From Pontixanthobacter gangjinensis (GTDB lineage: Bacteria > Pseudomonadota > Alphaproteobacteria > Sphingomonadales > Sphingomonadaceae), in contig NZ_WTYS01000001.1 of NCBI RefSeq assembly GCF_009827545.1, positions 124,001 through 188,000 of the forward strand: a stretch of 64,000 bases of DNA. The letters run 5' to 3'. A program made the translations under genes and the position numbers. The stretch's first letter is position 1. Every line of letters begins with the position of its first letter. Positions 55,572 through 64,000 of the stretch are shown here, piece by piece. Under the pieces are notes generated by a model, which searched no databases, was not told the origin of the DNA, and saw only the letters and a program-made list of their open reading frames with translations.

Positions 55572-55596
55572 TGATTTTGTTCGGAAAGCCTGAAAT

Positions 55597-58500
55597 CTAT
55601 TCGGCTTCAGGAGTTTCCGGCGTATCGGCAACAGCGCCCATGGCCGCGGCCATTGCGGCCTCATCCATCGGTGCATCAACCGGCATTTCTGTTTCCGGCT
55701 CTTCGGTGACTTCGCCAGCAGCTTCGGCAGCGGCAAGCGCGTCTTGCTGCTTCTTCCACTGTGCACGAAGCGCCGCATCGCGGCTGGAAGCCGTTACCCG
55801 CATCCGGTTCATACCCGCGCCGGTACCGGCAGGGATAAGACGGCCAACGATCACGTTTTCCTTCAGACCGATCAGCGTATCCTTCTTCCCTTCAACCGCC
55901 GCCTGCGTCAGCACGCGAGTGGTTTCCTGGAACGAAGCCGCCGAGATGAACGAACGTGTTTGCAACGAAGCTTTGGTGATGCCGAGAAGGATAGGCTTGC
56001 CTGTCGCTTTCTCCTGCTTCTTGTCGAGCTTGGCGTTGTATTCTTCCATCTCTTCGAAATCGACCTGCTCGCCGGCCAGCAAAGTCGTGTCGCCGCCATT
56101 GGTGATTTCAACTTTCTGCAACATCTGACGAACGATCGTTTCGATGTGCTTATCGTTGATTTTCACGCCTTGCAGACGGTACACTTCCTGAATCTCGTCG
56201 ACCAGATATTCGGCAAGCGGTTCGACACCGAGGACATCAAGGATGTCATGCGGGTTCGGGCTGCCCGAGATGAGCGTATCGCCCTTCTTCACGAAATCGC
56301 CCTCTTGAACGTCGATCACCTTGGTCTTGGCGATCAGATATTCGACGCGATCCCCTTCCTCGGGAACAATCGCAATCTTGCGCTTGGCCTTATATTCGCG
56401 GACGAATTCGATCTTGCCGGAGATTTTGGCGATGATCGCATTGTCTTTCGGAATACGCGCTTCGAACAGCTCGGCAACACGCGGCAGACCGCCGGTGATG
56501 TCGCGGGTTTTCGATGCCTCACGCGATGCACGGGCAAGAATGTCGCCCGCTTGCACTTCTTGACCATCATCAACCGACAGCGAGGTGCCCGGTGCCAGCA
56601 TATAGCGCTGAGCATCGGTTTCGCCGTCTTCGCTTATTTCCTCGCCTTTACCCAGCAGGGTCAGACGCGGACGCATGTCTTCCTTCTTCTTACGGCCAGT
56701 TGCACGGTTTTCGGTAACAACACGTTGGGCGATACCTGTGGCATCGTCGACGCGTTCTTCCATGGTCGTGCCGTCGAGCAGATCCTGGAATCGCACCACG
56801 CCCGATTGCTCGGTGATGATTGGCAGAGTGAAGGGATCCCATTCCGCCAAACGGTCGCCTTCCTTGATCTTCGCGCCGCCTTTGTTGAGAAGCATGGTGC
56901 CGTAAGGAACCTTGTGCATTTCACGCTCACGGCCCTCGGCATCGATAACCACGATTTCGCCGTTACGGGCCAAGGACAGCATACGGCCGTTCTTGTCGGT
57001 AATGGTGGGCATATCGCGATATTCGACAGTACCATCGGAGATAGCTTCAAGATGGCTGGTTTCGTTAACCTGCGCCGCGCCGCCAATGTGGAATGTCCGC
57101 ATCGTCAGCTGGGTGCCCGGCTCGCCGATGGACTGTGCAGCGATAACGCCGACAGCTTCACCGATGTTGACCGGAGTACCGCGAGCAAGGTCACGTCCGT
57201 AACATTTGCCGCAAACACCTTGCTTTGCTTCGCAAACCAGCGGTGAACGGATCTTGGCCGATTGAACTTCAGCCGCTTCGATTTCCGCAACCATTGGCTC
57301 GTCAAGCAAGGTGCCTGATTTCACGATGACTTCTTCAGTCTTCGCGTTGATCAGATCTTCGGCGGTTGTCCGGCCCAGAATACGCTCACCGAGCGATGCG
57401 ATAACCGAACCACCCTGAACAATCGCACGCATTTCCAGCGCGTGATCGGTCTTACAATCTTCCTCGACGATGACGCAATCTTGCGACACATCGACCAGAC
57501 GGCGTGTGAGGTAACCCGAGTTAGCGGTTTTCAGCGCCGTATCCGCGAGACCCTTACGGGCACCGTGGGTGGAGTTGAAGTATTCGAGAACGGTCAGACC
57601 CTCTTTAAAGTTCGAGATGATCGGTGTTTCGATAATCTCGCCCGACGGTTTGGCCATCAGACCGCGCATACCCGCCAGCTGCTTCATCTGGGCAGGCGAG
57701 CCACGCGCACCGGAGTGGGCCATCATATAGATCGAGTTGATGTTCGCTTGGCGGCCATCGCTGTCGATTGGTTGAGCTTTAATCTCGTCCATCATCGCGT
57801 CAGCAACAGTGTCACCACAACGCGACCAAGCGTCGATGACTTTGTTGTATTTTTCCTGCTGCGTGATCAGGCCGTCCTGATATTGCTGTTCGTAATCAGC
57901 AACCAGTGCTTTCGCATCGGCGATCATGCCATCCTTGCTGTCAGGGATGATCATGTCGTCCTTACCAAACGAAATACCAGCCTTAAACGCGTGGCTGAAG
58001 CCCAGCGTCATGATCGCATCGGCGAACAGGACAGTGTCCTTCTGGCCGGTGTGACGGTAAACTTGGTCGATAACGTCACCGATTTCCTTCTTTGTCAGAA
58101 GACGGTTGATGATGTCGAAAGGTACCTTGTGGTTCTTCGGCAGACATTCGCCAATCAGCAAACGGCCCGGCGTGGTGGTGAAGCGAGTAAGGACAATCTT
58201 GCCCTTCTCGTCAGCCTGCGGGACGCGGGTGATGATCTTGGAGTGGAGCGTAACTGCGCCGACTTCCAAAGCGTGATGCACTTCGGCCATATCGGCAAAG
58301 CGTGGCAGCTTCTCGATCTTCTCACCATTTTCTTCGGCGAATTCAGGAGTATGTTCCTGACGGTCCATCGAAAGATAATAGATGCCGAGAACCATATCCT
58401 GCGAAGGAACGATGATAGGCTTACCATTGGCAGGAGAGAGGATGTTATTGGTCGACATCATCAGCACGCGTGCTTCGAGCTGGGCTTCCAGCGAAAGCGG

Positions 58501-59913
58501 CACGTGAACTGCCATTTGGTCACCATCGAAATCGGCGTTAAAGGCCGAACAGACCAGCGGGTGAAGCTGGATAGCCTTACCTTCGATCAATACGGGTTCG
58601 AACGCCTGAATGCCAAGACGGTGAAGCGTTGGTGCGCGGTTGAGCATGACGGGGTGTTCGCGGATGACTTCATCCAGAATATCCCAGACTTCCTTACGCT
58701 CTTTCTCGACCCATTTTTTGGCTTGCTTCAAGGTCATCGAAAGACCTTTGGCATCCAGACGGGCATAGATGAACGGCTTGAACAGCTCGAGCGCCATCTT
58801 CTTTGGCAGACCGCACTGGTGAAGCTTCAATTCCGGACCGGTCACAATAACCGAACGGCCCGAGTAATCGACACGCTTACCAAGAAGGTTCTGGCGGAAA
58901 CGGCCCTGCTTACCCTTGAGCATATCGCTCAAAGATTTCAGCGGACGCTTGTTGGCACCAGTGATCACGCGGCCACGGCGGCCGTTGTCAAACAGCGCAT
59001 CGACGGCTTCTTGAAGCATGCGCTTCTCGTTGCGCACGATGATGTCCGGTGCGCGCAGTTCAATCAGGCGCTTCAGACGGTTGTTACGGTTGATAACCCG
59101 GCGATACAGATCATTAAGATCGGACGTTGCGAAACGGCCGCCATCCAAAGGCACCAGCGGGCGCAATTCCGGCGGAATAACCGGAACCACCTCAAGGATC
59201 ATCCATTCAGGGCGGTTGCCCGAACCGATGAAGCTTTCGACGACTTTCAGACGCTTGATGATCTTGGCTGGTTTCAACTTGGATTTGGTAACCCGCAGCT
59301 CTTCCATCAGATCGTCGCGTTCTTGCTCGAGATCGAGATCCATAAGCATGAATTTGACTGCTTCGGCGCCGATGCCGGCGGAGAACGCGTCTTCGCCGTA
59401 TTCGTCTTGCGCTTCGAGCAATTCGTCTTCGGTCATCAGCTGGAATTTCTCCAGCGGCGTAAGGCCCGGCTCGGTGACGATGTAGCTCTCGAAATAGAGA
59501 ACTCGCTCAAGCTGCTTCAATTGCATATCGAGCAACAGGCCGATGCGCGAAGGCAGCGATTTCAGGAACCAGATGTGCGCAACTGGCGCGGCCAGTTCGA
59601 TGTGGCCCATCCGCTCGCGGCGGACCTTGGTCACGGTCACTTCAACGCCGCATTTCTCGCAGACGACGCCCTTATACTTCATCCGCTTGTACTTGCCGCA
59701 CAGGCATTCGTAATCCTTCACCGGACCAAAGATGCGGGCGCAGAACAGGCCGTCACGCTCAGGCTTGAACGTGCGGTAGTTGATGGTTTCCGGCTTCTTA
59801 ATTTCGCCGAAGGACCAGCTGCGAATGCGCTCTGGCGAGGCCAGACCGATCTGGATTTGGTCAAAAGTATCCGGCTTTGCGAGCTGGTTGGTGAATTTGG
59901 TTAGATCATTCAT
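55597..59913 (-). CDS. rpoC: RNA polymerase subunit beta'
   Basis: A 1438-residue beta' subunit. The zinc ribbon '[20 protein letters not shown]', the catalytic '[20 protein letters not shown]' (NADFDGD binding Mg), the second zinc site '[16 protein letters not shown]' and the trigger-loop region '[20 protein letters not shown]' are present. The C-terminal 40 residues form an acidic Ala/Glu/Pro-rich tail. It follows rpoB with a 57-base gap. Confidence 0.98.
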   Translation of the reverse strand: MNDLTKFTNQLAKPDTFDQIQIGLASPERIRSWSFGEIKKPETINYRTFKPERDGLFCARIFGPVKDYECLCGKYKRMKYKGVVCEKCGVEVTVTKVRRERMGHIELAAPVAHIWFLKSLPSRIGLLLDMQLKQLERVLYFESYIVTEPGLTPLEKFQLMTEDELLEAQDEYGEDAFSAGIGAEAVKFMLMDLDLEQERDDLMEELRVTKSKLKPAKIIKRLKVVESFIGSGNRPEWMILEVVPVIPPELRPLVPLDGGRFATSDLNDLYRRVINRNNRLKRLIELRAPDIIVRNEKRMLQEAVDALFDNGRRGRVITGANKRPLKSLSDMLKGKQGRFRQNLLGKRVDYSGRSVIVTGPELKLHQCGLPKKMALELFKPFIYARLDAKGLSMTLKQAKKWVEKERKEVWDILDEVIREHPVMLNRAPTLHRLGIQAFEPVLIEGKAIQLHPLVCSAFNADFDGDQMAVHVPLSLEAQLEARVLMMSTNNILSPANGKPIIVPSQDMVLGIYYLSMDRQEHTPEFAEENGEKIEKLPRFADMAEVHHALEVGAVTLHSKIITRVPQADEKGKIVLTRFTTTPGRLLIGECLPKNHKVPFDIINRLLTKKEIGDVIDQVYRHTGQKDTVLFADAIMTLGFSHAFKAGISFGKDDMIIPDSKDGMIADAKALVADYEQQYQDGLITQQEKYNKVIDAWSRCGDTVADAMMDEIKAQPIDSDGRQANINSIYMMAHSGARGSPAQMKQLAGMRGLMAKPSGEIIETPIISNFKEGLTVLEYFNSTHGARKGLADTALKTANSGYLTRRLVDVSQDCVIVEEDCKTDHALEMRAIVQGGSVIASLGERILGRTTAEDLINAKTEEVIVKSGTLLDEPMVAEIEAAEVQSAKIRSPLVCEAKQGVCGKCYGRDLARGTPVNIGEAVGVIAAQSIGEPGTQLTMRTFHIGGAAQVNETSHLEAISDGTVEYRDMPTITDKNGRMLSLARNGEIVVIDAEGREREMHKVPYGTMLLNKGGAKIKEGDRLAEWDPFTLPIITEQSGVVRFQDLLDGTTMEERVDDATGIAQRVVTENRATGRKKKEDMRPRLTLLGKGEEISEDGETDAQRYMLAPGTSLSVDDGQEVQAGDILARASREASKTRDITGGLPRVAELFEARIPKDNAIIAKISGKIEFVREYKAKRKIAIVPEEGDRVEYLIAKTKVIDVQEGDFVKKGDTLISGSPNPHDILDVLGVEPLAEYLVDEIQEVYRLQGVKINDKHIETIVRQMLQKVEITNGGDTTLLAGEQVDFEEMEEYNAKLDKKQEKATGKPILLGITKASLQTRSFISAASFQETTRVLTQAAVEGKKDTLIGLKENVIVGRLIPAGTGAGMNRMRVTASSRDAALRAQWKKQQDALAAAEAAGEVTEEPETEMPVDAPMDEAAMAAAMGAVADTPETPEAE

Positions 59914-59928
59914 AATTTAGCTCCGTCT

Positions 59929-59949
59929 CCCCTCCCGGCTCGGGAGGGG
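59929..59949. other. Hairpin in the rpoB-rpoC gap
   Basis: Perfect 8-bp arms CCCCTCCC/GGGAGGGG with a 5-base loop sit 15 bases upstream of the rpoC start codon and leave about 10 bases for a ribosome site. No T-run follows, so it is not a standard terminator. Confidence 0.7.
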
Positions 59950-59970
59950 TGGGATCAATATTCGTGCGGT

Positions 59971-62900
59971 TTATTCGGCTGCGATCTTGATGCCATCATC
60001 ATCGTCACCATCGGTGATCGAGGACAATTCGACATTGAGACCCAGGCTGCGCATTTCCTTGACGAGAACGTTGAAGCTCTCTGGAATACCCGCTTCGAAG
60101 GTATCGTCACCCTTGACGATAGCTTCGTAAACCTTGGTCCGTCCGATCACGTCATCCGACTTCACAGTGAGCATTTCCTGCAGCGTGTAAGCTGCGCCGT
60201 AGGCCTGGAGTGCCCAGACCTCCATCTCACCGAAGCGTTGACCACCGAACTGCGCCTTACCGCCCAGCGGCTGCTGGGTAACAAGCGAGTAGGGGCCAAT
60301 CGAACGGGCGTGGATCTTGTCATCGACCAAGTGGTGCAATTTGAGCATGTAAATATAGCCCACTGTCACCTTACGGTCGAAGCAATCACCGGTGCGGCCA
60401 TCAAACAAATCAACCTGCCCCGAACCGGGCAAGCCAGCTCTTTCAAGCATGGTGGTGACATCGCCTTCGCGGGCACCATCGAACACTGGCGTACCCATTG
60501 GCACACCATTGGTCAGATTACCGGCCAGTTCGACGATTTCCGCAGTTGAACGTGCATCGATTTCACCGTGATAATCATCACCGTAAGCGTGCTTGAGGCG
60601 TTCAATTACTGCTTCTGGCGGAGTCGCCTTGGCGTAATCTTCAGCCGCGTTCGGGTTTTCGCGCTTCCACTCTTGCAAGGCTTCGGTAACCTGCTGGCCA
60701 AGACCACGTGCGGCCATGCCCAAGTGAGTTTCGAAGATCTGCCCCACGTTCATCCGCGAAGGCACACCCAGCGGATTGAGCACGATGTCGACTGGCGAAC
60801 CGTCTTCTAGGAACGGCATGTCTTCTTGCGGAAGGATCCGCGAAATGACACCCTTGTTCCCGTGACGTCCGGCCATTTTATCGCCCGGTTGGAGCTTGCG
60901 CTTTACCGCAACGAATACCTTGACCATTTTGAGGACACCCGGAGCGAGTTCATCGCCGCGCTCCAACTTTTCCTTACGGTCTCGGAATTTGTCGTCGATG
61001 ATCTTCACAGCATCGTCATATTGCGACTTGATGGCTTCCAGCTGCTGCTGACGAGTGTCGTCGGCAACCGCAAATTTGAACCATTCGTGCTTATCAACCG
61101 AGTCAAGAATTTCCGCGTCGATTGTGACGCCTTTCTTGACGCCCTTCGGAGTAGCCGAGGCCGTTCCTTCGAGCAGCATGTCGTGCAAGCGGTTATAAGT
61201 CGCGCGGTTGAGGATCGCACGTTCATCGGCGCTATCTTTACGCAGACGTTCGATTTCCTCGTTCTGGATTGCCCGCGTACGGTCATCGATTTCGATACCG
61301 TGACGGTTAAACACACGCACTTCGACAACTGTGCCCGCCACACCTGGCGGGAGGCGCATGGATGTGTCGCGGACGTCCGAAGCTTTCTCACCAAAGATGG
61401 CGCGGAGAAGTTTTTCTTCCGGTGTCATCGGGCTTTCGCCCTTCGGTGTAATCTTACCGGCCAGAATGTCACCAGGGTGCACTTCCGCGCCGATATAGAC
61501 GATGCCGGCTTCATCGAGGTTGCGAAGTGCCTCCTCGCCGACGTTGGGAATATCACGTGTGATATCTTCCGGCCCAAGCTTGGTATCGCGGGCCATGACT
61601 TCGAATTCCTCGATGTGAATCGAGGTGAAGACATCATCCTTCACGATGCGCTCGGAAATGAGGATACTATCTTCGTAGTTGTAACCGTTCCACGGCATAA
61701 ACGCGACGAGGCTGTTCTTGCCAAGCGCCAGTTCACCCAGATCGGTTGACGGACCGTCGGCGATAATATCGCCTTCTTCGATCACATCATTGACCTTCAC
61801 CAGCGGGCGCTGGTTGATGCAAGTGTTCTGGTTGGAACGTTGGAACTTCTGCAGAGTGTAAATGTCGACGCCGGACTGGCCAGCTTCGACATCGCCAATC
61901 GCACGGATAACGATACGCGTTGCATCGACTTGGTCGACGATACCGCCGCGGCGAGCCGAAATCGCAGCACCCGAATCGCGCGCCACAGTTTCTTCCATGC
62001 CGGTGCCGACAAACGGCGCTTCGGCTTTCACCAAAGGCACAGCCTGACGTTGCATGTTCGAACCCATCAATGCGCGGTTGGCGTCATCATTTTCCAGGAA
62101 TGGAATGAGCGAGGCCGCAACCGAAACCAACTGCTTGGGCGAAACGTCCATTAGCGTGATCTGATTGTTGGGCAGCATTACAAACTCGCCAGCCTGACGG
62201 GCCGAAACGAGCTCTTCAACAAAAGTACCATCGTCGTTGAGGGCAGCCGAAGCTTGCGCAACCGCATGCTTCTGCTCTTCCATCGCCGACAGATAGTTCA
62301 CTTCACCGGTAACCTTGCCGTCTTTGACAGAACGGTAAGGCGTTTCGATGAAACCGTATTTGTTGACGCGGCTGAACGATGCGAGGCTGTTGATCAGACC
62401 AATGTTCGGGCCTTCCGGCGTTTCAATCGGGCAGATACGGCCATAGTGGGTTGGGTGGACGTCGCGGACTTCGAAGCCGGCACGCTCTCGTGTAAGACCA
62501 CCCGGCCCAAGCGCCGACACACGGCGTTTGTGGGTGACTTCGGACAGCGGGTTAGTCTGATCCATAAATTGCGACAGCTGCGACGAGCCGAAGAATTCAC
62601 GAACCGCAGCAACCGCCGGCTTCGCATTGATCAGATCGTTCGGCATAACAGTCGAAACATCGACGCTGCTCATCCGCTCTTTAACGGCGCGCTCCATACG
62701 AAGCAGACCAACGCGGTACTGGTTTTCCAGCAGCTCGCCAACCGAACGAACACGGCGATTGCCGAGGTTGTCGATGTCATCGACCTCGCCTTTGCCGTCT
62801 TTCAAATCGACCATTTCCTTGACCACGGCGAGGATGTCTTCCTTACGCAGGGTGGTCACGGTGTCTTCGGCGTCCAGTTCAAGACGCATGTTGAGCTTCA

Positions 62901-64000
62901 CACGGCCAACAGCAGAAAGGTCATAACGCTCACCATCGAAGAACAGGCCTTCGAACAGAGCTTCTGCGGTTTCCTTGGTTGGCGGTTCACCCGGACGCAT
63001 GACTTTGTAAATCGCTTCGAGGCCTTCGTCGCGATTTTCGGCCTTGTCGACTGCAAGTGTGTTGCGGATCCACGGGCCGGTGTTGATTTCATCGATGTCG
63101 AGCAGTTCGAGATGGTCGATCCCGGCATTGTCGAGAATTTCGAGGTTCTCGGCCGAAACTTCATCACCCGCTTCGATGTAAATGCGGCCCGTTTTCTCGT
63201 CGATCAGATCGCGAGCGGCATAGCGCGCAAAGACTTCTTCTGTCGGGATCAGCAGCGTTTCAAGACCATCCTTGGCAGCTTTGTTGGCCGCACGCGGGCT
63301 AATCTTCTGATTGGCGGCAAAGATTTCTTCGCCAGTTTTGGCATCGACCAGCGGGAATGCCGGCTTGGCATTACGCCATGCATCGGCAACGAATGGCATT
63401 TTCCAGCCACCCTCTGCGCCGCCCTTCCCGGCGACACGTTCCCAAGTAACAGTGTCGTAGAAGTGGTCGAGGATACCTTCGTGATCGAGGCCCAGCGCGA
63501 ACAGCAGGCTGGTTACCGGCAGCTTGCGCTTACGGTCGATACGAACATTGACAATGTCCTTGGCGTCGAATTCAAAATCGAGCCACGAACCGCGATAAGG
63601 AATTACGCGTGCGGCGAACAGAAGCTTACCCGACGAGTGGGTTTTGCCGCGATCGTGGTCAAACAACACACCCGGCGAACGGTGCATCTGGCTGACAATA
63701 ACGCGCTCTGTGCCATTGATGATAAACGTGCCGTTGCCGGTCATGAGCGGCATATCGCCCATGTAAACATCCTGCTCTTTAATATCGAGTACAGAACGGG
63801 TTTCGGTTTCTTGGTCGACCTCGAACACGATCAAACGCAGCGTCACCTTCATCGGCGCCGCGTAAGTAATACCGCGCTGGCGGCATTCGGTTGTGTCGTA
63901 TTTTGGCGGCTCAAGTTCGTAATGCACGAAATCAAGCTCGGCAGTGCCGGCGAAATCGCGAATCGGGAACACGCTGCGAAGCGTCTTTTCGAGACCTGAA
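59971..64000 (-). CDS. rpoB: RNA polymerase subunit beta (N-terminus beyond window)
   Basis: At least 1343 residues of the beta subunit, open through the window edge; the residues before the first internal Met ([10 protein letters not shown] then FPIRDF) match the normal RpoB N-terminal region, so only about 30 residues are missing. The rifampicin region reads '[20 protein letters not shown]' and '[13 protein letters not shown]', which is the wild-type sensitive pattern. '[20 protein letters not shown]' is the conserved catalytic-core lysine region. Confidence 0.98.
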   Translation of the reverse strand, partial: SGLEKTLRSVFPIRDFAGTAELDFVHYELEPPKYDTTECRQRGITYAAPMKVTLRLIVFEVDQETETRSVLDIKEQDVYMGDMPLMTGNGTFIINGTERVIVSQMHRSPGVLFDHDRGKTHSSGKLLFAARVIPYRGSWLDFEFDAKDIVNVRIDRKRKLPVTSLLFALGLDHEGILDHFYDTVTWERVAGKGGAEGGWKMPFVADAWRNAKPAFPLVDAKTGEEIFAANQKISPRAANKAAKDGLETLLIPTEEVFARYAARDLIDEKTGRIYIEAGDEVSAENLEILDNAGIDHLELLDIDEINTGPWIRNTLAVDKAENRDEGLEAIYKVMRPGEPPTKETAEALFEGLFFDGERYDLSAVGRVKLNMRLELDAEDTVTTLRKEDILAVVKEMVDLKDGKGEVDDIDNLGNRRVRSVGELLENQYRVGLLRMERAVKERMSSVDVSTVMPNDLINAKPAVAAVREFFGSSQLSQFMDQTNPLSEVTHKRRVSALGPGGLTRERAGFEVRDVHPTHYGRICPIETPEGPNIGLINSLASFSRVNKYGFIETPYRSVKDGKVTGEVNYLSAMEEQKHAVAQASAALNDDGTFVEELVSARQAGEFVMLPNNQITLMDVSPKQLVSVAASLIPFLENDDANRALMGSNMQRQAVPLVKAEAPFVGTGMEETVARDSGAAISARRGGIVDQVDATRIVIRAIGDVEAGQSGVDIYTLQKFQRSNQNTCINQRPLVKVNDVIEEGDIIADGPSTDLGELALGKNSLVAFMPWNGYNYEDSILISERIVKDDVFTSIHIEEFEVMARDTKLGPEDITRDIPNVGEEALRNLDEAGIVYIGAEVHPGDILAGKITPKGESPMTPEEKLLRAIFGEKASDVRDTSMRLPPGVAGTVVEVRVFNRHGIEIDDRTRAIQNEEIERLRKDSADERAILNRATYNRLHDMLLEGTASATPKGVKKGVTIDAEILDSVDKHEWFKFAVADDTRQQQLEAIKSQYDDAVKIIDDKFRDRKEKLERGDELAPGVLKMVKVFVAVKRKLQPGDKMAGRHGNKGVISRILPQEDMPFLEDGSPVDIVLNPLGVPSRMNVGQIFETHLGMAARGLGQQVTEALQEWKRENPNAAEDYAKATPPEAVIERLKHAYGDDYHGEIDARSTAEIVELAGNLTNGVPMGTPVFDGAREGDVTTMLERAGLPGSGQVDLFDGRTGDCFDRKVTVGYIYMLKLHHLVDDKIHARSIGPYSLVTQQPLGGKAQFGGQRFGEMEVWALQAYGAAYTLQEMLTVKSDDVIGRTKVYEAIVKGDDTFEAGIPESFNVLVKEMRSLGLNVELSSITDGDDDDGIKIAAE

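Noticed and set aside
57442-59904. 820-residue open frame antisense to rpoC (also 62254-63999 antisense to rpoB and 55744-57246)
   Set aside because: They mirror highly codon-biased genes, show no domain and no ribosome site; typical antisense shadows.

Overview
The window looks like chromosomal DNA of an alphaproteobacterium of the order Sphingomonadales, probably Erythrobacteraceae. This rests on protein flavour (RpoB/RpoC, GapR, DUF1244, YbjQ, paired acyl-CoA dehydrogenases, a PQQ dehydrogenase with fused cytochrome c) and on a G+C content near 60% in hand-counted lines. Genes are tightly packed, many with ATGA or TAATG overlaps. I saw no rRNA, CRISPR array, insertion sequence or phage gene. 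There is one tRNA, tRNA-Leu(CAG). Both window ends cut a gene: a pentapeptide-repeat protein at the left and rpoB at the right.

Layout. 1-8570: pentapeptide protein, thiolase-like enzyme, AGE-family epimerase, an ACAD10/11-like pair (phosphotransferase plus acyl-CoA dehydrogenase), trhO, a glutathione transferase and a Crp-family regulator. 8567-12483: a four-gene minus-strand operon, the most unusual part of the window (below). 12656-22588: a long minus-strand catabolic operon of two acyl-CoA dehydrogenases, fused 5-oxoprolinase, the DUF969/DUF979 membrane pair, DUF2891 and mmsA, with a crotonase diverging from it. 23567-34162: tRNA-Leu, an NDUFA9-like protein, NfeD plus SPFH protein, a MASE1-PAS-GGDEF cyclase, dienelactone hydrolase, PQQ dehydrogenase, epoxide-hydrolase-like protein and aldehyde dehydrogenase. 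34196-49014: housekeeping genes (purU, nitronate monooxygenase, katG, LytTR/DUF2306 pair, purT, lysC, ubiG, glpQ-like, arsC-like, ruvC, yebC, ybjQ-like, gapR, DUF1244, pyk). 49353-55414: membrane protein, gltX, serine hydrolase, three Tad-type pilin-like genes and a secreted protein. 55597-64000: rpoC and rpoB.

The candidate system is the operon at 8567-12483. Its first gene encodes a TIR domain with an apparent catalytic glutamate, then a membrane helix and a TPR-like region. Its last gene encodes a TPR-like region, a DprA/SLOG-type Rossmann segment and what looks like a degenerate nucleotide-cyclase tail. Between them lie two AT-richer genes of unknown family that share a 36-residue C-terminal tail. 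The shorter of the two carries a one-base frameshift inside that tail. TIR plus SLOG in one operon recalls nucleotide signalling in Thoeris, but there is no SIR2 effector and the two middle proteins are unrecognised.

Other observations: an 80-bp element present twice, 20 kb apart, each copy upstream of a gene in the same relative orientation and each carrying a perfect GGTTACA/TGTAACC palindrome; an 18-bp in-frame tandem duplication inside yebC; and two inverted repeats with AATCG half-sites ahead of katG.
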